A DNA stretch of 64,000 nt from Candidatus Gastranaerophilales bacterium (GCA_905234865.1 CAJOJE010000001.1:240021-304020), one strand, 5' to 3'. Shown: positions 1-9,710, counted from the first letter of the stretch. Made by a program: numbers and translations. Notes: generated by a model from the letters alone, not told the origin.

Positions 1-198
1 AGATTAATCAAGAATTCGGACAAAAAAATTGTTTCTCAGCTAACAATCGACCCGTACACAATGAACTGGGACGGAACAATGAGCGATTTATACAATGACC
101 CGGTTTACGGGTGTACAAAAGGAACCAAGAAATTCTTCTGTGCAAAAATAATTGAACTTAACGGTTGGAAAATTCCAAAAGAATATCCGGTAAGATAA
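1..198 (+). CDS. C-terminal fragment of a pilin-like (type IV pilin / type II secretion pseudopilin) protein
   Basis: Frame 1 is open from the window edge to TAA at 196-198, giving 65 residues. The tail contains two cysteines about ten residues apart (YGCTKG and FFCAKI) and ends in NGWKIPKEYPVR. Paired C-terminal cysteines with a short polar tail are common in the globular domain of type IV pilins and pseudopilins, where they form the D-loop disulfide. The defining N-terminal prepilin helix lies outside the window, so the assignment rests on the tail alone. A hairpin terminator follows about 80 bases downstream. It could be another exported disulfide-bonded protein. Confidence 0.5.
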   Translation, partial: RLIKNSDKKIVSQLTIDPYTMNWDGTMSDLYNDPVYGCTKGTKKFFCAKIIELNGWKIPKEYPVR

Positions 199-277
199 AA
201 TTCATAAAAATACAAATATCAAAAGGGCTGAAAATCAAGTTCCATATTAGTTTAATATCGGATGAAAAGTTTAAACC

Positions 278-304
278 AAAAGGCGCAAGATAAAGCGCCT
301 TTTA
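278..304 (+). terminator. Rho-independent terminator after the pilin-like gene
   Basis: AGGCGC (281-286) pairs with GCGCCT (295-300) across an 8-base loop. It is preceded by A residues and followed by TTT. It lies downstream of the plus-strand gene and before a minus-strand gene. Confidence 0.7.
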
Positions 305-328
305 ATATTATACAACTCCAAACAAAAA

Positions 329-937
329 TTAAATAACCCCAAATTGATGAAGCCAAACCATATACCTTAGTATAATCGAATAGAAATATCCGACAATAAT
401 TGCAAAAGGCACAAACGTAAACGATAAAATATTTTTAACTCTTTTTGTTTCAAAATATCTTCTTGAAATAAAAATTGAATAAAAAAGAACAACAAAAAAC
501 ACAACAAGCAATATAGAATAAGTAATAAAAGGCGTATACCTCGGCAAAAGGTAGATATCATCAAAAGCAAGCGCATACAAAAGAGAATATCTTATTAACC
601 CTGTTATAGCAATAAAATCACAAAATATATAGAATACTTTTCTTTGAATATCAAGTTTTTCAACATCAAATTTATTCATAAAAAGAAGTATGATTTTTTT
701 ACCCGAATAAAAAATAAGAAGAAGAATAACAGGTAAAACCATAATAAGTTCAATGACAGTCACCAAAGGATTATCGTATCCTAAAAAGCTCATTAAAATA
801 TTTGAAACAAAATACCCTATAAAGCCAAACAAGCCTGCTATTCCCTTAATTGCGCAATAGCCGTATATTAAAGCGGCAACAATTAAAGACAACCTTTTTA
901 AAATTTTAGTATAAGAAACATCTTTAACTTGAAACAT
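329..937 (-). CDS. Multi-pass membrane protein of unknown function (202 aa)
   Basis: I do not recognise this protein. It is very hydrophobic, with about five membrane segments at roughly residues 15-40, 58-78, 100-120, 132-155 and 170-190, joined by short basic loops such as SGKK, SRRYFETKRVK. The start is supported by AGGAG a few bases upstream of the ATG (TTAGGAGTTCAAATG on the minus strand). It is a single-gene unit between two terminators. Nothing in it suggests a catalytic site. Confidence 0.7.
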   Translation of the reverse strand: MFQVKDVSYTKILKRLSLIVAALIYGYCAIKGIAGLFGFIGYFVSNILMSFLGYDNPLVTVIELIMVLPVILLLIFYSGKKIILLFMNKFDVEKLDIQRKVFYIFCDFIAITGLIRYSLLYALAFDDIYLLPRYTPFITYSILLVVFFVVLFYSIFISRRYFETKRVKNILSFTFVPFAIIVGYFYSIILRYMVWLHQFGVI

Positions 938-1150
938 TTGAACTCCTAATAATTGTCAATCGTAAAATTTTCATTATTTTTATTTATCGTTTAATTTTAT
1001 TTATCGGCTCGATATCTGAATTTAATTAGACTGTCATTTCAAGTAAACTCATCCGGGAAATTCTTATAATCATTTATTAAATTTTCTTTATTATTTTCTG
1101 AAACGGCATTTAGCTACCATAACAAATAATACACAAACTTAACTATAAAA

Positions 1151-1181
1151 AATAACCGCCCAAAGCTCAAGGGCGGTTATT
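1151..1181 (-). terminator. Rho-independent terminator of pckA
   Basis: An 11-bp inverted repeat, AATAACCGCCC / GGGCGGTTATT, has a 9-base loop. Read on the minus strand it is followed by a run of T, so it ends the pckA transcript about 20 bases after the stop codon. Confidence 0.85.
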
Positions 1182-1202
1182 TAAAAACTTAAACTTATAA
1201 AA

Positions 1203-2807
1203 TTATCTTACGGATAATTTTTTGGGTTGAGGACCTGCCAAAACGATTTCGGAAGGCATATTAGGATACTTTTCTTTGAAATTATCAGAGAACATTTGAG
1301 CTAATTTGTTGGCAGATTCGTCATAAGCATTTTTATCGGCCCACATACCTCTTGCATCTAACATTTCATTCGGAACATCAGGGCAAGATGTCGGATAATC
1401 AACGTTAAAGATATCATGGTGTTTAAATTCGACTTTGTCGAACGAGCCGTTTAATGCGGCAGTTACCATAGCTCTTGTGTATGATAATTTCATACGTTTA
1501 GCACCTGAAGCGGCACTTCCGCCTGCCCAACCGGTATTAACGAGATAAACTTTCGTTCCGTATTTATCAAGTTTGTCACCGAGCATTTTAGCATAAACGG
1601 AAGCATCCATCGGCATAAAGGGTTCGCCGAATAATGTTGAGAAAGTTGGTTGCGGTTCTGTTACGCCACGTTCCGTACCTGCAAGTTTGGATGTAAAACC
1701 TGTTACAAAGTGATACATGGCAGCGTTTTTATCCAATCTTGAGATAGGAGGCAATACGCCGAACGCATCGGCCGTTAAGAAGATAACGACCTTAGGTATT
1801 CCGCCTTTTGAAGGAATTTGAGCATTATTAATATAATCAATCGGGTAACCTACTCTGGTATTTTCGGTTAATGAACCGTCGTTAAAGTCAAATTCTCTTG
1901 TTTCACTGTCCATAACAACGTTTTCAACCAATGAACCGAATTTAATCGCATTATAAATATCGGGTTCGTTTTCAGCAGATAAGTTAATACATTTAGCGTA
2001 ACATCCGCCTTCAAAGTTAAATACACCGTCAGGCGACCAACCATGTTCGTCATCACCGATTAATTTTCTGTTAGGATCAGCCGATAAAGTTGTTTTACCG
2101 GTTCCCGACAAACCGAAAAATACGGCAGTTTCATTTGTTTTAGGATCCATATTAGCGGAGCAGTGCATGGGAAGAACGTTTTTCTTTGTCATAACGTAAT
2201 TCATCGTAGAGAATACGGATTTTTTGATTTCGCCCGAGTATTGAGAACCTGCAATGATAATCATGTGTGCTTCATAGTCGATAGCAATGCAGGCTTCCGA
2301 ATTTACGCCGTCAACTTCGGGATCGCATTTGAAGCCCGGAACACAAAGAATTGTATAATCGGGTTCGCCGTAGTTTTTAAGTTCATCCGCCGTAGGTCTT
2401 ATCAATAATTGGTGAATAAACATATTTTGGCTTGCCATTTCGTTAATTATTCTGAATTTTTGTGTATAATTTTTGTCCGCACCTGCAAAACCGTCAAAGA
2501 TGAATACTTCTCTGCCTTGCATGTAAGCAGCCATTTTAGCTTTAATCGAATTAAATTTTTCTCTTGAAATAGGTCTGTTTACTTTTCCCCAAGCAATTTC
2601 ATTATGAATGGTGTCTGTATCAACAATGAATTTATCTTTGGGAGAACGACCCGTATATTTACCCGTAGTAACTACAAGTGCACCCGTATTGCTTAACGTT
2701 CCTTCATTACGTCTGAGCGCAGCTTCCGTCAATTGAGCAGGCGTTAAATTGCGATAAACAGCTTTAGGTGCAATAATTCCTAAATTTTCGATACCGTAAG
2801 TTTCCAT
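1203..2807 (-). CDS. pckA: Phosphoenolpyruvate carboxykinase (ATP)
   Basis: Converts oxaloacetate and ATP to phosphoenolpyruvate, CO2 and ADP in the cytosol, at the branch between the C4 acids and gluconeogenesis. It can also run in the fixing direction in anaerobes. The 534-aa length is normal for the ATP-dependent family. The phosphate-binding loop GLSGTGKTT is at about residues 232-240, the kinase-2/metal motif LIGDDEHGW at 249-257, and the substrate-binding TGRSPKDKF at 52-60. The ATG is preceded by a strong AGGAGG. It stands alone, with its own terminator downstream and a divergent operon upstream. Confidence 0.97.
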   Translation of the reverse strand: METYGIENLGIIAPKAVYRNLTPAQLTEAALRRNEGTLSNTGALVVTTGKYTGRSPKDKFIVDTDTIHNEIAWGKVNRPISREKFNSIKAKMAAYMQGREVFIFDGFAGADKNYTQKFRIINEMASQNMFIHQLLIRPTADELKNYGEPDYTILCVPGFKCDPEVDGVNSEACIAIDYEAHMIIIAGSQYSGEIKKSVFSTMNYVMTKKNVLPMHCSANMDPKTNETAVFFGLSGTGKTTLSADPNRKLIGDDEHGWSPDGVFNFEGGCYAKCINLSAENEPDIYNAIKFGSLVENVVMDSETREFDFNDGSLTENTRVGYPIDYINNAQIPSKGGIPKVVIFLTADAFGVLPPISRLDKNAAMYHFVTGFTSKLAGTERGVTEPQPTFSTLFGEPFMPMDASVYAKMLGDKLDKYGTKVYLVNTGWAGGSAASGAKRMKLSYTRAMVTAALNGSFDKVEFKHHDIFNVDYPTSCPDVPNEMLDARGMWADKNAYDESANKLAQMFSDNFKEKYPNMPSEIVLAGPQPKKLSVR

Positions 2808-2920
2808 AAAATAATTTTCCTCCTAGTGTTGTTATTGCAATTTAATAGTATCACAAAATAAAAAATAAATAATCAAAATTTTAGACGGCAAACACATTAA
2901 AAGAAAGAAAAGTTAAAAAT

Positions 2921-2949
2921 TTGCCTTAAAAATATCATTAATATAAAAT
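2921..2949 (+). promoter_or_regulatory. Possible sigma70-type promoter for the 2977-7301 operon
   Basis: TTGCCT (2921-2926), a 17-base spacer and TAAAAT (2944-2949) lie in the divergent pckA/operon gap. The gene at 2977 has no clear Shine-Dalgarno sequence. In such AT-rich DNA the match is only suggestive. Confidence 0.3.
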
Positions 2950-2976
2950 AAAAACATTAATAAAAAATATATAAAA

Positions 2977-4041
2977 ATGAAAAAAGAAACAGGAATACCG
3001 AGAGCTTTATCTTACTACAACAATTACCCCTTTTATAAAGGGTTCTTTGACGAACTCGGAATAAAAGTCATCCTATCCGATAAGACAACGACAAAATTAA
3101 TAAATGACGGTTCAAAATTCGTCGTATCGGATACCTGTTTGCCTATTAAAGTTTTTATGGGACATGTTAATAACCTAATTGAAAAAGGGGTTGAAAATAT
3201 TTTTGTACCTTCAATTCAATCAATCGGATATAAAATCAATAACTGTTCAAAAATAAGGGCACTCCCCGACATTGTAAGAAATACCGTAAAAAAGAAAATA
3301 AGAATAATAGAACCCGTACTTGATAAAACGGAAAACATCGGCATTTTTGATTTTTGTACTCAAATTGCAAACAGTTTTGAAATATACGATAAAAAGCAAA
3401 TTAAAAAAGCGATGGAAAACGGTTTTTCTTATTACAATAACTTTTTAATGATGACACAAAGCGGAATACCGTATATACAAGCATTAAATAATTCATTGGA
3501 CGGAATATTCGAGAAAAAAAACATAGAACTTGTTCGTCCGATTTCGCTTTGTATAATGGGTCATGGGTATAATCTATTCGACGAGAGAATTTCTTTAAAT
3601 TTAATTAAGAAACTTGAGAAAATGAACATAAAAGTTTATACTTCACTCGACGTACCGAAAGATAAAGCACTGTTTGCCTTAAACAAAACGGGAGAAATAC
3701 AATATTGGGCAAACGAACTTGAATTAACGGGAGTTGCCGCATATTGCATGCAGAATAAAAAAATTGACGGAATAATTGCTCTGTCAACGTTCGGGTGCGG
3801 TCCGGATTCTTTAATGGTTAATGAAATAAATTACCATGCAAAAGATAAAAAAATTCCGATGATTCATCTTACAATCGACGAGCATACGGGAGAAGCAGGG
3901 TTTGTTACAAGAATAGAAGCATTTGTCGACATGATAACAAGGTCTAAAAAACAAAATTTAATCAAAAAACAAGAATTAAAACCGCTAATTAAGGAAAAAC
4001 AAACCGAAATTCAAGCAGAAAGATATAAAAGGGATAAATGA
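2977..4041 (+). CDS. DUF2229/HgdB-type 2-hydroxyacyl-CoA-dehydratase-like protein
   Basis: The N-terminus (GIPRALSYYNNYPFYKGFF) matches the DUF2229 type of domain found next to the ATPase activators of 2-hydroxyacyl-CoA dehydratases. The C-terminus (FGCGPDSL, then IDEHTGEAGFVTRIEAFVD) matches the HgdB-like iron-sulfur fold. Cysteines at about C54 (SDTCLP) and in FGCGPD are plausible cluster ligands. At 354 aa it is a stand-alone version of modules usually fused into very long activator proteins; the actin-like ATPase domain is absent. It overlaps the next gene by four bases (ATGA) and heads a four-gene operon. The substrate is unknown. A double-cubane-cluster type reductase is an alternative to a dehydratase. 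No good ribosome-binding site precedes the ATG. Confidence 0.75.
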   Translation: MKKETGIPRALSYYNNYPFYKGFFDELGIKVILSDKTTTKLINDGSKFVVSDTCLPIKVFMGHVNNLIEKGVENIFVPSIQSIGYKINNCSKIRALPDIVRNTVKKKIRIIEPVLDKTENIGIFDFCTQIANSFEIYDKKQIKKAMENGFSYYNNFLMMTQSGIPYIQALNNSLDGIFEKKNIELVRPISLCIMGHGYNLFDERISLNLIKKLEKMNIKVYTSLDVPKDKALFALNKTGEIQYWANELELTGVAAYCMQNKKIDGIIALSTFGCGPDSLMVNEINYHAKDKKIPMIHLTIDEHTGEAGFVTRIEAFVDMITRSKKQNLIKKQELKPLIKEKQTEIQAERYKRDK

Positions 4042-5093
4042 AAAAATTTTACACCGAAACAATTGGAGCATTTCATATACATTCAAAATTCTCTGACGGT
4101 ACGGGGAGTCTTGATGATATAGTAAAATGCGCAAAAAAAACGAATTTAGCCTTTATAATCATAACAGACCACAATTCTTTGGACATAAAAGAAGGAATAT
4201 TTGACGGAGTAACCGTTATTAAAGGCGAAGAAATTTCCAAAAAAAACGAAAATCATTATATTTCACTAAATACAACCGAAAAAATAATTTCAACGGAACC
4301 CGAAGATTTTATTGAAGAAGTTAGAAAAAAGGGCGGCTTTGGCTTTATTTGTCACCCTTTTGAATCAAAAAAAAGAAAAAATTCTTCCGTACCTATTTGC
4401 TGGCAAAATGAAGAAATAATGCCTGACGGGGTAGAAATATGGAATTGGTTTTCGAATTTTGCGGATAATTACAACAATAATAATATTTTTACAAATGCAA
4501 TCGGATACTTTTTAAAAAACAAAATCGTAAAATCTCCGCAAAGAAAAACTTTAAATTTTTGGGATAAATTAAATTCAAAAACGAAAAAAATTATCCCTGC
4601 CATAGGCGGAGTTGACGCCCATGCACTTAAAGTCAAAAAGTACATGCTCGAATTTTGTATTTTTCCGTATGATGTCATGTTTAAAACAATAAATAACATC
4701 TTATACTTAAACGAACCTTTGGGAGATAATTTTGAAGAAAATAAAAAAAATATCTTAAAGGCGATAAAAGAAGGAAAAAACCTGATAATAAACAGGAATG
4801 TATCCGAAAATTACCCTGAAGTTAAAGTAATAAATTCTTTAATTGAAGCAAATTCGGGGCAGGAAATTTTATTGGACAATTACACATATTTAATCGTAAA
4901 ATCTCCTTTAAAGCAAAATATAATAAATGTAATAAAAGACGGTAATTTGATCAAAAAAACAAATAAAAACTCATTAACAATTCAAGTAACCGAAACAGGC
5001 AAATACAGAGTAGAAATTAAATCAGGAAAATACGGCTTTGCATATTCAAACCCGATTTATGTCAAGAGGGGTGAAATCGATGTCGTACAATAA
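4038..5093 (+). CDS. PHP-domain metal-dependent phosphoesterase
   Basis: The N-terminal half is a PHP domain. AFHIHSKFSDG (H13, H15, D20) and TDHNSL (D44, H45) supply the typical metal ligands, with further histidines in FICHPFE (about residue 100) and GVDAHAL (about residue 194). PHP enzymes hydrolyse phosphate esters in nucleotides or sugar phosphates with two or three divalent metals. The C-terminal third (about residues 270-351) resembles a beta-rich accessory domain and has no motif I can name. It sits between two HgdB-like genes and is translationally coupled to both, which is unusual company for a PHP protein. The target is unknown. Confidence 0.8.
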   Translation: MKKFYTETIGAFHIHSKFSDGTGSLDDIVKCAKKTNLAFIIITDHNSLDIKEGIFDGVTVIKGEEISKKNENHYISLNTTEKIISTEPEDFIEEVRKKGGFGFICHPFESKKRKNSSVPICWQNEEIMPDGVEIWNWFSNFADNYNNNNIFTNAIGYFLKNKIVKSPQRKTLNFWDKLNSKTKKIIPAIGGVDAHALKVKKYMLEFCIFPYDVMFKTINNILYLNEPLGDNFEENKKNILKAIKEGKNLIINRNVSENYPEVKVINSLIEANSGQEILLDNYTYLIVKSPLKQNIINVIKDGNLIKKTNKNSLTIQVTETGKYRVEIKSGKYGFAYSNPIYVKRGEIDVVQ

Positions 5094-6273
5094 AAGCGAA
5101 GAAAAATTAAAAAGAGAAATTTTTTCTAAACGTGACAATACGATTAAAAATAAAGACAGAATTATTGCATGGCCCAGAATGGGAAGAATCGACATACCCT
5201 TAAAGGCGATAGTAGAACAATTAAATTCAAGGTATGTAATTCCGCCTAAAAATTCAAACAAAACTCTTGAAATCGGAGTTAAAAATTCAATTGAGGGAAT
5301 TTGTCTTCCTTATAAATTGAACCTTGCAAATTACATAACGGCACTCGATATGGGCGCAAATACACTTATGATGTTTCAGGCGCCCGGGTCTTGCAGATTC
5401 GGAAATTATACGACAATGGCATATAAAACCTTAAAAAAAATGGGTTACCGCTTTGATATGGTCGTATTTGACATGTATAAAAACAAGATGAAGCAAACTC
5501 TTGAAGCATTGTATCATGTTACAAAATGTAAAAATCCGATAAGATATTACAGGGCATTTTCTCTTGCTTTCAGCAAAATGTTTGCAATTGATGAAGCCGA
5601 AAAACAATTGTTTTATTATCGCCCGAGAGAAATAAAAAAGGGAGAGAGCGAAAAATATTACAAAAAATGGCTCAAAATAACGGAAGAAACAAACGACATA
5701 AAAGAGGCGAAAAAATTAAAAGAAAAGATTAAAGAAGATTTTAAATCAATTGAAATCGACAAAGAAAAATCGGTTCCCGTCGTATACCTTTTGGGAGAGT
5801 TTTTTGTGCTTTTAGACCCTTTTACAAATATGGAAATAGAAAAAACTCTGGGCGATTCGGGAGTTGAAGTACAAAGGCAGATAATGTTTTCAGGGTGGCT
5901 TGAACATGTTTTAAAACCTTCATTTATTTACAAACAAGAATCGCACAGGCAACGATGCGAACGGTTTGCAAAGAAATACATGAAGCGCCCGACGGGAGGA
6001 GAAACAATAGAAACGATAGGAGATACCGTATACGGCGCAAAAAACGGTATTGACGGAGTTATTCACATTATGCCGTTTTCCTGCATGCCTGAAATCGTTT
6101 CGCAAAATATACTTCCTAAAGTATCAAGAGAAGAAAACATTCCCGTTTTGTCCCTCGTAATAGACGAGCAAACGGGAAAAGCAGGATATATTACAAGAGT
6201 CGAAGCATTTGTCGACTTAATAAAAAGAAGAAAAAGGGAGAGCGAAAAGTGTCAAAATCAAGAAACGCCATGA
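5080..6273 (+). CDS. 2-hydroxyacyl-CoA dehydratase-family (HgdB-like) iron-sulfur protein
   Basis: A second HgdB-fold protein in the operon, 397 aa. Cysteines occur in EGICLPYKLN, APGSCRFGN and MPFSCMPEIV, the three places where this family binds its [4Fe-4S] or double-cubane cluster. The end (VIDEQTGKAGYITRVEAFVDL) is closely similar to the end of the 2977 protein, so the two are paralogues and may form a heterodimer. I chose the ATG at 5080 because AGAGGGG stands at a good distance before it; an upstream in-frame ATG at 5038 lacks that. It overlaps the PHP gene by 14 bases and the radical SAM gene by 25. No ATPase activator is nearby. Confidence 0.78.
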   Translation: MSYNKSEEKLKREIFSKRDNTIKNKDRIIAWPRMGRIDIPLKAIVEQLNSRYVIPPKNSNKTLEIGVKNSIEGICLPYKLNLANYITALDMGANTLMMFQAPGSCRFGNYTTMAYKTLKKMGYRFDMVVFDMYKNKMKQTLEALYHVTKCKNPIRYYRAFSLAFSKMFAIDEAEKQLFYYRPREIKKGESEKYYKKWLKITEETNDIKEAKKLKEKIKEDFKSIEIDKEKSVPVVYLLGEFFVLLDPFTNMEIEKTLGDSGVEVQRQIMFSGWLEHVLKPSFIYKQESHRQRCERFAKKYMKRPTGGETIETIGDTVYGAKNGIDGVIHIMPFSCMPEIVSQNILPKVSREENIPVLSLVIDEQTGKAGYITRVEAFVDLIKRRKRESEKCQNQETP

Positions 6274-7301
6274 CTTTTGAAAGGCTGAAATATTACAGAA
6301 ATTTAATAGGCGGCGCAATGGGGTGTATTCAATCAAGATTATCAAAAAACCCAAAACCGTTGTGTTTTTCTTTAATGGTAACCGCAAAATGCAACTGCGA
6401 CTGTGATTTTTGCTTTTGGAAACATAAAAAAGAAAACAATGATATGTCAACCGATGAAATTAAACGTTTATTAAAAGAAGCGGGAGAATTGGGGTATCTT
6501 GATTGTATTTTATGGGGCGGAGAACCGTTATTAAGACAAGATATAGCGGAACTTTGCGCAGCTTCCAAAAAAACGGGCATGTATACAAAAATCGCAACAA
6601 ACGGCTGGTTTTTGGAAACAAACCCCGAATTCGGAAAACATACGGATTTAATGTTTGTATCATTGGATGCAATAGGGCAGGCACATGATGACATAAGACA
6701 TTTAAACGGAATTTGCGACAGAGTAATGTCGGGCGTTGAATATCATAAAATCCACTCGCCCAAAATGAGAATTTATGTTTGTTGTACGGTATCCGCACAA
6801 ACGGATTTCGAGCAGATAAAAGAAGTTGCGCAATACTGTAAAGACGTGGATATTCTTCTTTATTTTACGGTAAACAAATCAAACCAATCGCTTGAAGAAG
6901 CTAAAAACGTAAAAGATACGGAACTTGAAGCGGATAAATTGAAAGAAATTTTTATAAAAATCAAAGAATTAAAAAAACAAGGATATCCGATTAGAAATTC
7001 TTATTATTTTATGGATTACATAATTGCGAAGAAAAATTATTACGAATGTGCATGGCCAAGACTTGCAACCGTTATTTATTCTGACGGAAACATGCTGAGA
7101 TGTTACGACAGAAAGCCTTTTATATCGGTTAAAGACAGACCTTTAAAAGAAGTAATTAAAGATCCGTTGTTTATAAATACGGTAAATGAATGTAAAGATT
7201 GTAAACTTGCATGCGTCGGCAACTATGCGCTTGACGCTTCGGGTTTATGGAAACTTGAATGGCCGGCGATTAAATCTTTAATGCAAATTGCCATAACATA
7301 A
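6249..7301 (+). CDS. Radical SAM enzyme with C-terminal cysteine-rich (SPASM-like) end
   Basis: The CX3CX2C cluster motif is C48/C52/C55 within AKCNCDCDFCFW, followed by the GGEPLL SAM-binding loop at about 93-98. The C-terminus carries further cysteines (MLRCYDRK, then ECKDCKLACVGN), consistent with a SPASM or twitch-type auxiliary cluster. The GTG at 6249 has GGAG seven bases before it. An ATG at 6270 would overlap the upstream stop as ATGA and is the alternative start. It is the last gene of the operon with the two HgdB-like proteins. Its role there, for example peptide or small-molecule modification, cannot be told from sequence. Confidence 0.82.
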   Translation: MSKSRNAMTFERLKYYRNLIGGAMGCIQSRLSKNPKPLCFSLMVTAKCNCDCDFCFWKHKKENNDMSTDEIKRLLKEAGELGYLDCILWGGEPLLRQDIAELCAASKKTGMYTKIATNGWFLETNPEFGKHTDLMFVSLDAIGQAHDDIRHLNGICDRVMSGVEYHKIHSPKMRIYVCCTVSAQTDFEQIKEVAQYCKDVDILLYFTVNKSNQSLEEAKNVKDTELEADKLKEIFIKIKELKKQGYPIRNSYYFMDYIIAKKNYYECAWPRLATVIYSDGNMLRCYDRKPFISVKDRPLKEVIKDPLFINTVNECKDCKLACVGNYALDASGLWKLEWPAIKSLMQIAIT

Positions 7302-7349
7302 TAAATAAATTAAAATACTAAGATAAGCCATACCTCGGGAAGGATAGAA

Positions 7350-9710
7350 ATGAGAAAATTACATATTTTATCAATAATGTTTTTGCTTTTAATGTTCGTT
7401 TGTCATAACGTTAAAGCAGAAGATGCATTTTCGGATAAATTTCAAGAAAGCTCAAATGTGACCGTAAGCGCACCGTTATCGCCCATTGAACAAATGTTCA
7501 ACGGAAAAGAAGCGGCTGCAACGGGAAAAGTTTTACATCAGGCAGGATATAGCGCTTTTAATACAAATGCAAGCGGTACGTCAAGAACGGGAAAATACGG
7601 CGCCGATTATAAATTAAGCATAGGAGAAAAAGTAAGCGCGTATTTGTACGGTGATTCACTGGATGTTATAGCAATATCGGGTTCAAACCTTTTAACGCCC
7701 GTTGTTAATACGGAAGTTGATTCAAAAGGAACGATTTTTATTCAAGGCTTAGGCGTAGTAAGCGCAGAAAACAGAACGGTATCTGAAGTTGAAGCAAATT
7801 TAAACGCACTTGCAAGACAAAAATACAGAAGCTTAAAAATTAAATTGAATGTATCCGGCGGAAGCGACTTTTCGGTTTTTGTATTCGGACATGTTAATAA
7901 ACCGGGTAAAATCTCGATTTCAAATAATTCTTCAATTGTAGATGCAATCGGGCTTGCAGGTGGCGCCAAAAAATCGGGCTCATTAAGAAAAGTTATTTAT
8001 TACAGCGGAGCCGCTAAAAAACAAGTGGACTTATACGATATTTTATTTTCTTCAAAAGGAGAAGATATTATAGTAAAACCTAACGACAAAATTTTTATCG
8101 AACCGATTGGAAGCGTTGTAGCACTCAGAAACGGAGTAACATCCCCCGGGATTTACGAAACAAAGGACGGAGAAAGCCTTGCTGCATTAATTAATTATGC
8201 GGGAGGACTTCTTCCCTCAATTCAAACAAATGAAGTTGTCGTTTCTTCTTTGAACAAAAAAACAAACGGCAGAGATGCAAGAAATTTAGCTTATAGCGAT
8301 GCAATGGCTTCAAAATTAAAGAGTGGCGACGAAGTTGAATTTAAAGAAGGTTACACAACAGCCGAAAATACGGTTACAATCCAAGGTAATATCAAACATC
8401 CTTCAACTTTTGCATATAAAGAGGGTATGAGATTATCGGACATCTTAAAAAGCGAAGACGAGTTATTGGAAGAAACTTTCATCACGCAAGCCGTTATAAG
8501 AAGGGTTAAAGGGAAAGATAATACGGTTGAAACAATCCCCGTATTTTTGAAAGACTTTTTTGCGGGACAATATGACCCCATGTTGGAGCCAAAAGACGTA
8601 ATTTCAATTTATAAAAATACAAATGCGCCCTTTGTCGACATATTCGGTTGCATAAACAACCCGAAACACTTAACTTATTTTGGCGGGATGAACCTTGACG
8701 ACGTTCTTGTTGATGTTCAGTTCGTAGATTCAAAAACGGAAAATTCCGAAAAAGAAGTCTCATACACCCAAACTCAAGACGGCATGGTAATACAGGCGGG
8801 AGCTCAAAATAACAATATTACAATCCCTGCAGATGACGTTGCGGTTGAAATTATCAGTACGGACGGCTCAATAAAACTGTACTATCTTTATGACATTATG
8901 GTTAATTCAAACAAAATAAAGAATATACCGATAAATGCGTATGATAAAATCTTTTTCAGAACTCTTAGAGCCGATGAAGAAATTAAAAACGTTAAAGTCG
9001 GCGGGTTTGTGAGATTTCCGGGCGCTTTCAAATTCGTTCAGGGAAAAAGACTGAAAGATGTTATTGAAATGGCCGGCGGACTAACCGAAGATGCAGATTT
9101 AAAAGGTATTATCTATATAAGAAAAAATATCCTGAGCAAGCAGATAGAACTTGCAAAAAAGAACAACGAACAGGATATAAGACTTCTTGAAGGACGCCTT
9201 GCAAGCGGATATAAACAAGCGGATTCCGCCATTGAACAAAAAGAAAAAATGATTGAAAGCATAAAAGAAGCGACTCAAGACTTATCAAACAGATACAGCG
9301 GACAAATTGCCTTAAATATTAAAAGCAATAAGCTTGAAGATATAAAAGACATTGACAATATCTACATTCAAGACGGTGATGAAATTTATATCCCGAGAAC
9401 CCCGACCCATGTAAGCATAATCGGCGAAGTATACAATGAACAATCATTTATATACAGAAACGGCGTAAAAGCCAAAGGTTACATAAAAATGGTCGGCGGA
9501 TATACGCCAAATGCCAATAAATTCAGGATATATAAAGTAAGCACCGACGGAAAAGCGAGAAAAATTCACAATTGGAGCAAAATTGCGGCAGGCGATACAA
9601 TCGTTGTACCGAGAAAAATCGCAGGAAACGATTGGCTAACCCCGATTACGCAAACCCTGCAAAGTATAGCCTCAATTCTTGCAACCGTATTTGTCGTAAC
9701 TAAAATATAA
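7350..9710 (+). CDS. Large SLBB-repeat polysaccharide export protein (Wza-like)
   Basis: 786 aa with an N-terminal signal peptide (hydrophobic core at about residues 5-20, cleavage near VKA-ED). A polysaccharide-export domain follows (about 85-170: LSIGEKVSAYLYGDSLDV, then the GTIFIQGLG turn). At least four or five SLBB-type beta-grasp repeats come next, each marked by a turn such as VNKPGKIS, VTSPGIYE, GNIKHPSTFAY, GFVRFPGAF or GEVYNEQSF. There is no lipobox cysteine, so it is probably not a lipoprotein as Wza is. A hydrophobic tail near the C-terminus could anchor it. AAGGA precedes the ATG. It most likely carries polysaccharide from the 10855-27700 locus across the envelope. Residues near 70 carry an LHQAGYS motif seen in two other proteins of the window. 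Confidence 0.85.
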   Translation: MRKLHILSIMFLLLMFVCHNVKAEDAFSDKFQESSNVTVSAPLSPIEQMFNGKEAAATGKVLHQAGYSAFNTNASGTSRTGKYGADYKLSIGEKVSAYLYGDSLDVIAISGSNLLTPVVNTEVDSKGTIFIQGLGVVSAENRTVSEVEANLNALARQKYRSLKIKLNVSGGSDFSVFVFGHVNKPGKISISNNSSIVDAIGLAGGAKKSGSLRKVIYYSGAAKKQVDLYDILFSSKGEDIIVKPNDKIFIEPIGSVVALRNGVTSPGIYETKDGESLAALINYAGGLLPSIQTNEVVVSSLNKKTNGRDARNLAYSDAMASKLKSGDEVEFKEGYTTAENTVTIQGNIKHPSTFAYKEGMRLSDILKSEDELLEETFITQAVIRRVKGKDNTVETIPVFLKDFFAGQYDPMLEPKDVISIYKNTNAPFVDIFGCINNPKHLTYFGGMNLDDVLVDVQFVDSKTENSEKEVSYTQTQDGMVIQAGAQNNNITIPADDVAVEIISTDGSIKLYYLYDIMVNSNKIKNIPINAYDKIFFRTLRADEEIKNVKVGGFVRFPGAFKFVQGKRLKDVIEMAGGLTEDADLKGIIYIRKNILSKQIELAKKNNEQDIRLLEGRLASGYKQADSAIEQKEKMIESIKEATQDLSNRYSGQIALNIKSNKLEDIKDIDNIYIQDGDEIYIPRTPTHVSIIGEVYNEQSFIYRNGVKAKGYIKMVGGYTPNANKFRIYKVSTDGKARKIHNWSKIAAGDTIVVPRKIAGNDWLTPITQTLQSIASILATVFVVTKI

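Noticed and set aside
6329-6798. Antisense frames over the radical SAM gene at 6249
   Set aside because: Caused by the codon bias of the real gene; the sense strand carries all radical SAM motifs.
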